A stretch of 64,000 bases of DNA from an uncultured Gemmiger sp. (GTDB lineage: Bacteria > Bacillota > Clostridia > Oscillospirales > Ruminococcaceae): positions 107,495 through 171,494 of the forward strand of contig CALXHQ010000005.1 of the NCBI GenBank assembly GCA_944388145.1, in the 5' to 3' direction. The notes below the pieces were generated by a model. That model was not told where the DNA came from, made no database searches, and saw only the letters and a list, made by a program, of their open reading frames with translations. A program made the translations under genes and the position numbers. Shown here in pieces: positions 1 through 7,864 of the stretch. The first letter of the stretch is position 1. Every line of letters begins with the position of its first letter.

Positions 1-468
1 CACGTCGGTGATAACGTAGTTGATGGTGACCTCGGCGGCGGTGCCGGCGGTGGTGGGCACAGCGATGGTGAACACCGCGTGCTTCTTGGTGGGGGCAACG
101 CCCTCCAGGCTGCGCACGTCCGCAAACTCGGGGTTGTTGGCGATGATGCCGATGGCCTTGGCGGTATCCATGGCGGAGCCGCCGCCGATGGCGATGATGC
201 AGTCGGCGCCGGAGTTCTGGAAGGCGGCCACACCGGTCTGGACGTTCTCAATGGTGGGGTTGGCCTTGATGTTGGAGTAGACCTCGTAGGGGAAGTTGGC
301 GGCGTCCAGCAGGGCGGTGACCTTGCCGGTGACGCCGAACTTGATCAGGTCGGGGTCCGAGCAGACAAAGGCCTTCTTGTAGCCGCGGGCGGTCAGCTCG
401 GGCATAATGTTCTCGATGGCGCCATGGCCATGGTAGGAAATGGTGTTCAGGACAATGCGGCTTACCAT
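1..468 (-). CDS. fucO: Lactaldehyde reductase (1,2-propanediol oxidoreductase), 3' part cut by window edge
   Basis: Iron-containing (group III) alcohol dehydrogenase that reduces L-lactaldehyde to L-1,2-propanediol with NADH, the fermentative last step of rhamnose/fucose breakdown. The window holds the first 156 residues, the nucleotide-binding half. Visible are the FQNSGAD stretch (about 83-89), the NAD-binding GGGSAMDTAK (95-104), NNPEFADVRSLEG (111-123) and PTTAGTAAEVT (138-148), which match E. coli FucO closely as I know it. The iron-binding half lies beyond base 1. ATG at 468 has an AGGAG-type site upstream. It is the last visible gene of the minus-strand rha operon, after a 152-bp gap behind rhaD. 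Confidence 0.93.
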   Translation of the reverse strand, partial: MVSRIVLNTISYHGHGAIENIMPELTARGYKKAFVCSDPDLIKFGVTGKVTALLDAANFPYEVYSNIKANPTIENVQTGVAAFQNSGADCIIAIGGGSAMDTAKAIGIIANNPEFADVRSLEGVAPTKKHAVFTIAVPTTAGTAAEVTINYVITDV

Positions 469-620
469 ACGTATGCTCCTTTACAAAATGTGTGGGTGGC
501 GGACGGGGTTCGGCCCCCCTGCCGGGCAGGGAGGGCTGCTGTTGCTGCCAGCTTACCAGATTTTTGGCAAAAAAGCAACAGCACAGGGAGAATTTTGGGG
601 CAATTTATTGGTGGCCAGGC

Positions 621-1448
621 TCAGTCGAGGAAGTCCTCGTTGAGCTGGACGCCGAAGTCGCGGGCGATGGCGCGCAGGTCATCATCCTCGATGGTCTGGC
701 GGATCAGGCCGCCGCCCATCGACAGCACCTTGACGTAGATCTCGGCGCTCTTCTCGATGGTGTGGGCCAGGCCGAAGGCGGTGTCAAAGTCGGGGCCGGA
801 GACAAACAGGCCGTGCTGCGCCCAGATGGCCGCCTGGTAGGTTTTCATCTTCTCGCTGGTGGCCATGGCGATGTCGGCGCCGCCGGGCACCATCCAGGGA
901 CAGACGCCCACGCCCTCGGGGAAGACCACCGGGCACTCGGTGGCGGACTGCCACAAAGCGCGGCTGAAGGCGCGGTCGGTCAGCGGCAGGATGTAGGTCA
1001 GCGCGATGACGTTGGTGGCGTGGCAGTGGTAGATGACCCGGTTGGCGCCGCCGGTGGCCGCCTTGCGGACGCTGTGGTTCATGAAGTGGCTGGGGAACTC
1101 GCTGGTGGGTTTGGCGCCGTCGGCCAGGCCCCAGACGATGCGCCAGCTGTCACCGGCAGCGTTGATCTCCACAATGCCCATGCTGTGGATGGGGTCGGGC
1201 TCCACGTTGCGGAAATACTTGCCGGAACCGGTGGTGATAAAGTACTCGCCGGCCAGATTGTCCGCCTGGACGCCCATCTTGACCCACTCCCGCGGGGTCG
1301 CGTCAAAGTAGGGGCGGCAGGCGGCCACGTCCTCCTCGGTCATGCGGTAGGTCAGATTGCCGCCGTTGCGCTCATGCCAGCCCTGCAGCCAGCCGTCGTT
1401 GCACATGCGGATAAAGCCCTTGACACAGGCGATATCAGTGATTGCCAT
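621..1448 (-). CDS. rhaD: L-rhamnulose-1-phosphate aldolase
   Basis: Class II zinc aldolase that cleaves L-rhamnulose-1-phosphate to DHAP and L-lactaldehyde. At 275 residues it is the usual RhaD length. The zinc ligands are in place at H141 and H143 (YHCHATN) and H212 (WAQHGLF), with E117 (PTSEFPSHF) as the catalytic acid/base. These numbers coincide with those known for the E. coli enzyme. GGNLT (29-33) and TTGSGK (72-77) are the phosphate-binding stretches. ATG at 1448 is preceded by an AGAAAGGAAGAGG site. It lies 69 bp downstream of the isomerase gene in the rhaB-isomerase-rhaD-fucO operon. FucA/AraD aldolases are related, but the family-specific motifs favour RhaD. Confidence 0.95.
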   Translation of the reverse strand: MAITDIACVKGFIRMCNDGWLQGWHERNGGNLTYRMTEEDVAACRPYFDATPREWVKMGVQADNLAGEYFITTGSGKYFRNVEPDPIHSMGIVEINAAGDSWRIVWGLADGAKPTSEFPSHFMNHSVRKAATGGANRVIYHCHATNVIALTYILPLTDRAFSRALWQSATECPVVFPEGVGVCPWMVPGGADIAMATSEKMKTYQAAIWAQHGLFVSGPDFDTAFGLAHTIEKSAEIYVKVLSMGGGLIRQTIEDDDLRAIARDFGVQLNEDFLD

Positions 1449-1517
1449 GAAAAACCTCTTCCTTTCTCAACAGACAGATATGGGACAGATTATAAAGGGA
1501 AAGCGGGCCGGGCGCGC

Positions 1518-2945
1518 TTATCGGGTGATGACGTCCACCGGCACGTTGAAGATCTTGGTTACCTTCAAAATCGTGTCGATGTGGCGGCCGGACGCGGCGG
1601 CCATGTGGTGGGTGGGGCCGGCCTCGCTCCAACGGGTGACAAACTCCCGCGCGCCGCAGGCAAAGCGGGTGCGCATGTTGGTGTCGCCGAAGGTGAAGAT
1701 GGGGCCGTCCTCGTTGATGCCCTCGGCCGCCACAAACTTGAAGTGGCCGTCCTTGTCCTGGGTGATGCCCAGGTAGGTCACGGGGCCAAGGTGCGGGTAG
1801 AACTGGGTCAGGTAACCGCCGCCGGTCTTGCCGTGGAACACCGGCACGATCTTCATGGTGGGCTTTTTGGAGCTGATGTCGGCATCGCCCGAGCCGGAAT
1901 GGCCGATGATGCAGATATCCTTGTCAAAATCAATGGAGTACATCTCGGACAGCTGGCCGGTGCCGGAAATGGTCTTGAGGATGGACATGGCCATGGCCAC
2001 CTTGATGTCGCCCTCCACCGCGCAGGCCACGCCCTGCTTGATAAGCATTGAGAAGGCGGGGATCAGCATGGAATCCAGCACGCCCGCCTTGCCCTTGGCA
2101 AAGCCGTCGTAGTGGGAAGCGATGAAGGCAATCTTCTCCTGCTTGACCCAGGCCTCGAAGGCAACCACATATTTGGCCATATCCCAGACCTTCTCGATGG
2201 TGCCGCCGCCCTCGATATCAAAGGTATCCAGGATATCCTGCGCCTTGGCGCGGATGGCGTCCTCATCGGTGATGTTGTCGGCGATGGCCCACATCTTCTC
2301 CCAGTCGAACTGCTTGGTGTACAGCCACATCCGGTTGTAAAGGTTGGTCTCATCGATGTACAGGTCCATCATGCCGGGGTAGGGCCGGCCGATCTGGGCC
2401 AGATTGGTGTCGCGGAAGCGGCGGCGCACCTGGGCGGCTTTGCACCAGTCCTCGATCTCGGCCTGGACGGCGGGGTCGCCGCCCTCCACCACGCCGGTAA
2501 TGACGGCATGCCGCTTGCCGGCGCGCTCCAGGTCGGCAACCATCTCGCCCACAGCGCCGCAGGCGTACAGCTCACCCAGCCAGGTGGGGGTGTCGGTGTT
2601 GGCATAATCGGGGGCGCGCTTTTTCTGCACGTTGACCAGCACCACCGGCACATCCAGGTCCCGCACGGCGGGCAGCATGTTGTAGCTGGTGGCGTAGGTC
2701 AGCAGCTGCAAAATCACCAGATCCACATCGGCGGCGCGGAACTTGTCGCCGGCCTCCTGACTTTTCTCCTTGGTGGTGACGATGCCGCCGTCGATCAGCT
2801 CCACCGTATCGGGGATGGTCTTTTTGAACGCGGCGTACTGGGCCTCGAACTCCGGCACCAGGCTGGGGAATTGGGGCAGATAAGCGCCCAGCGCGATGGC
2901 GAACACGCCCACCCGGGCTTTGGTTTCCACAAGCGGTTTGGTCAT
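1518..2945 (-). CDS. L-arabinose/L-fucose isomerase-like protein, probable isomerase of the rhamnose operon
   Basis: 475-residue protein of the arabinose/fucose isomerase fold, not the TIM-barrel RhaA family. Polar residues E311 (AVEGDIK), E334 (SEMYSIDF), H349 (IIGHSGSGD) and H446/H447 (PTHHMAAASG) are spaced almost exactly like the Glu-Glu-His-His metal site of AraA (306/333/350/450 in E. coli). It sits between rhamnulokinase and rhamnulose-phosphate aldolase, overlapping rhaB by 4 bp (ATGA), exactly where a rhamnose isomerase belongs, and no rhaA is seen in the window. I infer that it interconverts L-rhamnose and L-rhamnulose, perhaps also L-fucose or another deoxy sugar. The substrate is not provable from sequence. 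Confidence 0.8.
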   Translation of the reverse strand: MTKPLVETKARVGVFAIALGAYLPQFPSLVPEFEAQYAAFKKTIPDTVELIDGGIVTTKEKSQEAGDKFRAADVDLVILQLLTYATSYNMLPAVRDLDVPVVLVNVQKKRAPDYANTDTPTWLGELYACGAVGEMVADLERAGKRHAVITGVVEGGDPAVQAEIEDWCKAAQVRRRFRDTNLAQIGRPYPGMMDLYIDETNLYNRMWLYTKQFDWEKMWAIADNITDEDAIRAKAQDILDTFDIEGGGTIEKVWDMAKYVVAFEAWVKQEKIAFIASHYDGFAKGKAGVLDSMLIPAFSMLIKQGVACAVEGDIKVAMAMSILKTISGTGQLSEMYSIDFDKDICIIGHSGSGDADISSKKPTMKIVPVFHGKTGGGYLTQFYPHLGPVTYLGITQDKDGHFKFVAAEGINEDGPIFTFGDTNMRTRFACGAREFVTRWSEAGPTHHMAAASGRHIDTILKVTKIFNVPVDVITR

Positions 2946-4357
2946 TGGGGAAGCACCTCCTGGATTGCAAAACTTTGTTTGATCGCATCGCGGGCGGCCT
3001 GCAAATCGGCGTATTCGCCCGCCGCGAGGAACTGGACCATCAGGTTGCCGAGGGCGGTGCCCTCGGTGGGGCCGGCGTAAACCGGCAGGCCGGTGGCGTT
3101 GGCGGTCATCTGGTTCAGGTAGCCGTCCTGGCTGCCGCCGCCCACGATGTTGACGCTTTCGTACGCCTTGCCGGTCAGGCTTTGCAGGGCGGATACCGCA
3201 CGGCGGTAATCGTCCGCCAGCGAGTTGTAGATGGCCTGCATCACCTCTCCGGTGGTGGCAGGGGCGGGGTAGCCGGCCTCGGCGCAGGCAGCCTTGACCT
3301 CCTCGATCATGCTCTTGGGCGCAAGGAAGCGGTCGTCATCCGCGTCCACCAGGCCGGGATAAGCGCTGTCGGCCCGGGCGGCGGCGATCAGCTCGGGGAA
3401 GGTGGGGCGGGTGCCGGTACGCTCGCCCAGTTCCCGCCGGACGGACTGGATCATCCACAGGCCCATGATGTTTTTCAGGTAACGGTAGGTGCCGCCATAG
3501 CCGCCCTCGTTGGTAAAGTTGGCGGCGGCGCTTTCCGGGGTGGTGATGGGGGCGGTGTTTTCCACCCCCAGCAGGCTCCAGGTGCCGCTGGACAGGTAGA
3601 CCGCCTTGTCGTCCCGGGCGGGTACGGCCAGCCAGGCGGAGCCAGTGTCGTGGGTGGCGGGCAGCAGTACAGTGCAATCAAAGCCCACTTCAGCCTGCAC
3701 CTCCGGTGTCAGGCTGCCCAGCGCGGTGCCGGGCATACGGATGGGCTGGAAGATTGCCTGCGGCAGGCCAAGCTTTGCAATGAGCTCATCGTCCCAGTCC
3801 CGGCTTACGGCCCCCACCAGGGCGGTGGTGGAGGCGTTGGTGTACTCATTGACGGCCACGCCGGTGAGCTTGTAGTTCAGGTAATCCGGCACCATCAGGA
3901 AGGTTTTGGCCGCGGCCAGCTGTTCGGGGTGTTCCTTTTTCAGCGCGGCCAGCTGGTAGGCGGTGTTAAAGGGCTGGTACTGGATGCCGGTGCGGGCGTA
4001 GTGCCCGGCAAAGGGCAGCAGCGACTCCAGCGCCTGGCGGACGCCGTCGGTGCGGCTGTCCCGGTAGGCAACCGTGTCGCCCAGGATCTCCCCGGCCGCG
4101 TCCAGCAGCACAAAGTCCACGGCCCAGGTGTCGATGCCCACCGTGGCGGGCGTGTACCCGGCATCCTTGCAGGCCTTCAGCCCGGCCAGGACGTTTGCCC
4201 ACAGGCGGTCCATCTCCCAGCAGAGGTGGCCGTTTTTCTCCACCAGGCGGTTTTCAAAGCGGTAGACTTCCCTCAGCTGCATACGGCCATCCTCCACCCA
4301 GCCCAGGATGTGCCGGCCCGAGGACGCGCCGATGTCGATGGCAAGATGATAGGTCAA
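2942..4357 (-). CDS. rhaB: Rhamnulokinase
   Basis: FGGY-family kinase, 471 residues, that phosphorylates L-rhamnulose on O1. The N-terminal phosphate motif DIGASSGR (8-15), GIDTWAVDFVLLD, YRDSRTDG, EYTNASTTALVG, LSSGTWSLLGVE and NEGGYGGTYRYLKNIMGLW all follow E. coli RhaB, and IVGGGSQ in the C-terminal domain is the adenosine motif. The start appears to be TTG at 4357, with AAAGGAGAGG about 10 nt upstream. It is the first gene of the operon and overlaps the isomerase start by 4 bp, so the two are probably translationally coupled. Confidence 0.95.
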   Translation of the reverse strand: MTYHLAIDIGASSGRHILGWVEDGRMQLREVYRFENRLVEKNGHLCWEMDRLWANVLAGLKACKDAGYTPATVGIDTWAVDFVLLDAAGEILGDTVAYRDSRTDGVRQALESLLPFAGHYARTGIQYQPFNTAYQLAALKKEHPEQLAAAKTFLMVPDYLNYKLTGVAVNEYTNASTTALVGAVSRDWDDELIAKLGLPQAIFQPIRMPGTALGSLTPEVQAEVGFDCTVLLPATHDTGSAWLAVPARDDKAVYLSSGTWSLLGVENTAPITTPESAAANFTNEGGYGGTYRYLKNIMGLWMIQSVRRELGERTGTRPTFPELIAAARADSAYPGLVDADDDRFLAPKSMIEEVKAACAEAGYPAPATTGEVMQAIYNSLADDYRRAVSALQSLTGKAYESVNIVGGGSQDGYLNQMTANATGLPVYAGPTEGTALGNLMVQFLAAGEYADLQAARDAIKQSFAIQEVLPQ

Positions 4358-4698
4358 TGTGTTGCGCCTCTCCTTTCCGTCATTTCATTGTCTTTATTAT
4401 AGCGGAGGCCGGCGAGGAAAATAAGCACGTGATTTACAATAAAATCACGTTCCAATTTAAGCAAAACCTTGACAATTGTCAGGGTTGCACAAATGTAACC
4501 GGCATTCTTTCAGCGTTATGCCAAGGTTTCCGGCTTTTGCTCCGGCAGCAGCGCTCGAGGATTTTCCAAATACGAAATATTTTTCATTCTTATATGGAAA
4601 ATTCCGGTCTGTTTTTTTGCCGCCGCATCTTTTACAATAGGGGCTAATGGAACCGCAGGTTTCAAACCCGGCGGCACAAAAGGAAGGAAGCGTATACC
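4358..4698. promoter_or_regulatory. Divergent control region between rhaB and the XRE regulator gene
   Basis: 341 bp without a gene. On the minus strand a perfect TATAAT (4396-4401) lies upstream of rhaB, but the matching -35 (TTATTT at 4419-4424) is poor, as expected for an activator-dependent promoter. Just upstream are a perfect 9-bp inverted repeat, ACGTGATTT/AAATCACGT (4427-4435 and 4442-4450, 6-bp spacer), and a perfect 12-bp palindrome TGACAATTGTCA (4470-4481). Nearer the XRE gene, ATTTTCCA (4561-4568) and TGGAAAAT (4595-4602) form a third inverted repeat. These are operator candidates. Which regulator uses which is unknown; no AraC-type RhaR/RhaS gene is in view. Confidence 0.55.
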
Positions 4699-5790
4699 AT
4701 GCAAGTTCTGTTGGCAGAGAACATCCGCCGCCTGCGCCGGGACAGGCACCTGACCCAGGAGCAGCTGGCCGAGGTGCTGGGCGTCGCGGTGGGGACGGTC
4801 TCCAAATGGGAGAGCGGCAGCTCCACGCCGGATCTGGCCCTCATCATGGAACTGGCTGACTTTTTTGGTACATCGGTGGATGTGCTGCTGGGCTACCGGC
4901 AGCAAAGCACCAGTTTGGTGGGCACGCTGGAACAGCTGCGCGCCCTGCGCGACGCCCGGCAGTACAGCGAGGGACGCCGCATGGCGGAGAAGGCGGTCAA
5001 GCAATTCCCCAACAGTTTTGACGTTGCCTACCAGGGTGCGATGCTCTACGACATGGCGGCCCTGGAAAGCAGGGACCACACCGCCGCCGGCCGGGCCAAA
5101 GAGCTGTACACCCGGGCGCTGGAGCTGATGGAACAGAACACCGACCCCAAAATCAGCCGGATCGGCATTGGCAACCGCCTGGCAAATCTGGCGCTGCAGC
5201 TTGGGGAGACCGGCCGTGGCCTGGCGCTGCTCAAGCAGAACAATGTGGAGGGGCTGAACGACGCCCTGCTCGGCCAAATGCTGGCCAAGCAGCCGGAATT
5301 TCAGTCTGAAGCGCCGGAATATCTGGAAACCGCCCTGCTCAGGCTGTTGCCCCAGCTGTTTTCTCTCTGCATGGGCTACCTGAACCTGGCCGGCGCAGGC
5401 AGTTTTGACACGGCGGACGCCCGGGCGCTGATGCTGCTGGTGATCCAATTTCTGGACGGGCTGCGCCAGCCGGGCGTTGGCTCGGCGCTGGACAAGTATC
5501 TGACTGCGCTGTGGTGCGCCTGCGCCATGATGTCGGAACAGCAGCGGGATACCGCGCAGGCCGACGCCGACCTGCGGCGGGCGTATCTGCTGGCGCTGCG
5601 GTACGACACCGCCCCCACCGGCACGCTGGCGCTGCGGTTCGTCCGCCCGGCCCAGCCGGACAAGGCCACCGCCTTTGACGATTTTGGCCCCACCGCCCGC
5701 AGCGGGGTGGAAGAAGTACTGAAAGACAACGGCGCGGATTATCCCCGCCTTTGCAGCCTTTGGGAGGAATGGAATTATGAAAACGACTGA
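4699..5790 (+). CDS. XRE-family transcriptional regulator with helical repeat C-terminal domain
   Basis: 363 residues. Residues about 5-62 form a Cro/CI-type helix-turn-helix (ENIRRLRRDRHLTQEQLAEV, then GVAVGTVSKWESG and a DVLLGY end), which binds DNA. The remaining 300 residues are leucine/alanine-rich helices resembling TPR-type repeats and give no catalytic motif. ATG at 4699 follows GGAAGGAAG. Its 3' end overlaps the ABC transporter gene by 14 bp, so the pair is co-transcribed and probably functionally linked, the regulator controlling or sensing for the exporter. The helical domain could bind a peptide or a partner protein. The signal is unknown. Confidence 0.82.
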   Translation: MQVLLAENIRRLRRDRHLTQEQLAEVLGVAVGTVSKWESGSSTPDLALIMELADFFGTSVDVLLGYRQQSTSLVGTLEQLRALRDARQYSEGRRMAEKAVKQFPNSFDVAYQGAMLYDMAALESRDHTAAGRAKELYTRALELMEQNTDPKISRIGIGNRLANLALQLGETGRGLALLKQNNVEGLNDALLGQMLAKQPEFQSEAPEYLETALLRLLPQLFSLCMGYLNLAGAGSFDTADARALMLLVIQFLDGLRQPGVGSALDKYLTALWCACAMMSEQQRDTAQADADLRRAYLLALRYDTAPTGTLALRFVRPAQPDKATAFDDFGPTARSGVEEVLKDNGADYPRLCSLWEEWNYEND

Positions 5791-7507
5791 CCGCAGCATC
5801 CTGGCCCGGCGCCGGCAGTTCACCCGGCAGTTTTACCGGGGCAACCACCTGAACTTTGCACTGGGGCTGGCTGCCTCGCTGATGGGCGTGGCGCTGAATT
5901 TGGGACTTTCCTGGCTGTTGCAGCAGACAGTCGATCTGGCCACCGGCGCGGGGGGCACGCTGGGGCTTGGGCAGCTGGTGCTGTTTACGCTGGGCCTGCT
6001 GGCGCTTCTGGCACTGACCGGCGGCGTCAGCGCCTTTGCCCGGCCGCGGTTTCTCTCCCGCGCCATCGCCCAGTACCGGGAATTCGCCTACGAAAAACTG
6101 CTGGGGAAGGACCTTTCCACGTTCCAGAGTGAGAGCACCGCCACCTACCTGTCGGCCCTGTCCAACGATACCGCAGCTATCGAGACAACCTATCTGCAAA
6201 AGCTGTTTGAGTTCACCGGCGGCGCGCTGCTGTTTGCCGGGGCCATGGCCATGATGTTCTGGTACAGCGTACCGCTTACACTGGTGGCGCTGGTCCTCTC
6301 GGCACTGCCGCTGGTGGTGTCGGTGCTGGCAGGGCCGCAACTGGCGGGGGCCGAAACCGCCGTCAGCCAGGAAAACAGCCGCTATGTGGCTGCCCTGAAG
6401 GAGGGGCTGGCCGGGTTCTCGGTCATCAAGGGCTTCCAGGCCGAGGGGGAGGCGCTGCGTCTGTTTTGCCAGAGCAGCCGCCGGGCACAGGACGCCAAAC
6501 GCCGCCGACTGCGGCTGGGCAGCATCCTGCAAAACCTGGGCTCGATGGCGGGGGTTGCGGCACAGCTGGGAGTGTTTCTGGCCGGGTGCTGGATGGCGCT
6601 GTCCGGCTGGGGCGTCACACCCGGCGTGATGGTCATTTTTGTCAACCTGATGGGGGCCGTCACCACCTTTGTGGCCGCGCTGCCGGACTATCTTGCCAAC
6701 CGCACCTCCTGCCGCGCCCTGATTGACCGGCTGGCAGGCGCGCTGGCCGCCCACCGGCAGGCGGAGGGGCGCCCCATCCCCTGCCGGCTGGAACAGGGCA
6801 TCACGCTGGAGCATCTCTCCTTCGGTTACGGGGACGGTGCGCCGGTGTTGCAGGATGTGAGCACCCGCTTTGCCGCCGGCAAAAGCTACGCCATTGTGGG
6901 AGCGTCCGGCAGCGGAAAGTCCACCCTGCTGCGCCTGCTGATGTCCGCCAGCCGGGACTATACCGGCAGCATCCGGTATGACGGCGCCGAGCTGCGCCAG
7001 GTCAGCACCGACTCGTTGTACCGGCTGGTGTCGATGGTGGAACAGAACGTCTTTTTGTTTGACAGTTCCGTCCGGGAGAATATCACCATGTTCCGCAGTT
7101 TTTCCCGGCAGGAGTTCGACCGCGCCGTCCGGGGTGCCGGGCTGACGCCGCTGTTGGCCGCCAAGGGGGAGGACGCTCCCTGCGGCGAAAACGGCTGCAA
7201 CCTTTCCGGCGGCGAACGGCAGCGCATTTCCATTGCCCGCTGCCTGCTGCGCCGCACCCCGGTGCTGCTGGCGGATGAGGTTACCGCCGCCCTGGACAGG
7301 GAGACCGCCTTTCAGGTGGCAGGCGCCATTTTGGATTTGCAGGGCATGACGCGCATTGTGGTGACCCACGCGCTGGACGCCGCGCTGCTACGCCGGTACG
7401 ACGGCATCCTGGCGCTGAAAAACGGCCGCATCGTTGAGCAGGGCACCTTTGATGAGCTGATGGCGCGCAAGGGGTATTTCTACTCGCTGTACACCGTGTC
7501 GCAGTGA
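5777..7507 (+). CDS. ABC transporter, fused permease and ATPase (half-transporter)
   Basis: 576 residues, the standard length of an exporter half-unit. Hydrophobic helices span roughly residues 20-310. The ATPase shows Walker A GASGSGKST (about 374-382), signature LSGGERQR (about 475), a Walker B/D-loop stretch VLLADEVTAALD (about 495) and the H-loop VVTHALD (about 530). It presumably works as a homodimer exporting a drug, peptide or lipid, because no second half is adjacent. ATG at 5777 is preceded by GGAGG inside the end of the XRE gene. No peptidase domain is fused, so it is not a leader-cleaving bacteriocin exporter. Substrate unknown. Confidence 0.9.
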   Translation: MKTTDRSILARRRQFTRQFYRGNHLNFALGLAASLMGVALNLGLSWLLQQTVDLATGAGGTLGLGQLVLFTLGLLALLALTGGVSAFARPRFLSRAIAQYREFAYEKLLGKDLSTFQSESTATYLSALSNDTAAIETTYLQKLFEFTGGALLFAGAMAMMFWYSVPLTLVALVLSALPLVVSVLAGPQLAGAETAVSQENSRYVAALKEGLAGFSVIKGFQAEGEALRLFCQSSRRAQDAKRRRLRLGSILQNLGSMAGVAAQLGVFLAGCWMALSGWGVTPGVMVIFVNLMGAVTTFVAALPDYLANRTSCRALIDRLAGALAAHRQAEGRPIPCRLEQGITLEHLSFGYGDGAPVLQDVSTRFAAGKSYAIVGASGSGKSTLLRLLMSASRDYTGSIRYDGAELRQVSTDSLYRLVSMVEQNVFLFDSSVRENITMFRSFSRQEFDRAVRGAGLTPLLAAKGEDAPCGENGCNLSGGERQRISIARCLLRRTPVLLADEVTAALDRETAFQVAGAILDLQGMTRIVVTHALDAALLRRYDGILALKNGRIVEQGTFDELMARKGYFYSLYTVSQ

Positions 7508-7617
7508 CGGCGGCAGGGAGGGTCCGCTGCACGCCTTCCCGGCAAAACATTCCGGCAGCAAACGGAGCGAGGCCGCTGGCAATCCCGCCCGGCGCGCCCA
7601 TACCGCAAAAAAAATGC

Positions 7618-7646
7618 TTGCAGGAATGGAAGTAAGATGCTATACT
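7618..7646 (+). promoter_or_regulatory. Sigma-70-type promoter P1
   Basis: TTGCAG (7618-7623), 17-bp spacer, TATACT (7641-7646). Transcription would start near 7653 and meet an intrinsic terminator about 25-60 nt later, before any start codon. Confidence 0.65.
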
Positions 7647-7674
7647 AAATTATAAAATACAGCGGGACAGTGAA

Positions 7675-7714
7675 GTCGCGGCGCCGGTTGGCGCACGCGG
7701 CTTTTTATTTTTTT
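7675..7714 (+). terminator. Intrinsic terminator behind P1
   Basis: Stem of 11 bp between 7675-7685 and 7690-7701 with one bulged A and a GGTT loop, followed by a T-rich run to 7714. It would end transcripts from P1 after about 60 nt, and also read-through from the upstream ABC gene. Confidence 0.75.
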
Positions 7715-7764
7715 CGCTGCATGGCGATGAATGCGGCCGAAATACGGCGCCGGTTCTTTTTAAT

Positions 7765-7793
7765 TTGACACAAGTTCCTGGCAATTTTATAAT
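7765..7793 (+). promoter_or_regulatory. Fully consensus sigma-70-type promoter P2 for the AbgT transporter gene
   Basis: TTGACA (7765-7770), exact 17-bp spacer, TATAAT (7788-7793), matching the consensus at all 12 positions. It lies about 65 bp before the proposed TTG start at 7865. Confidence 0.88.
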
Positions 7794-7864
7794 ATATACA
7801 AAGATTTTGTAATTTTATGCATCAGTCAAGCGGCCGGTGCGTCAACAGAAAGGACTTGATCGAT

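Larger units (their letters stand above)
7508..7864 (+). other. Long control region upstream of the AbgT-type transporter
   Basis: 357 bp with no credible gene. It contains, in order, a first promoter, an intrinsic terminator and a second, fully consensus promoter (each listed separately). The 11-bp stretch CGGCGCCGGTT occurs twice, at 7679-7689 (inside the terminator stem) and at 7745-7755 (just before the second promoter). This is an unusual direct repeat that could be a binding site. Confidence 0.6.

Noticed and set aside
7817-7864. ATG at 7817 as start of the AbgT-type transporter
   Set aside because: No ribosome-binding site, too close to the predicted transcription start, and 16 extra residues unlike the family. 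The TTG at 7865 has AGAAAGGA at good spacing.
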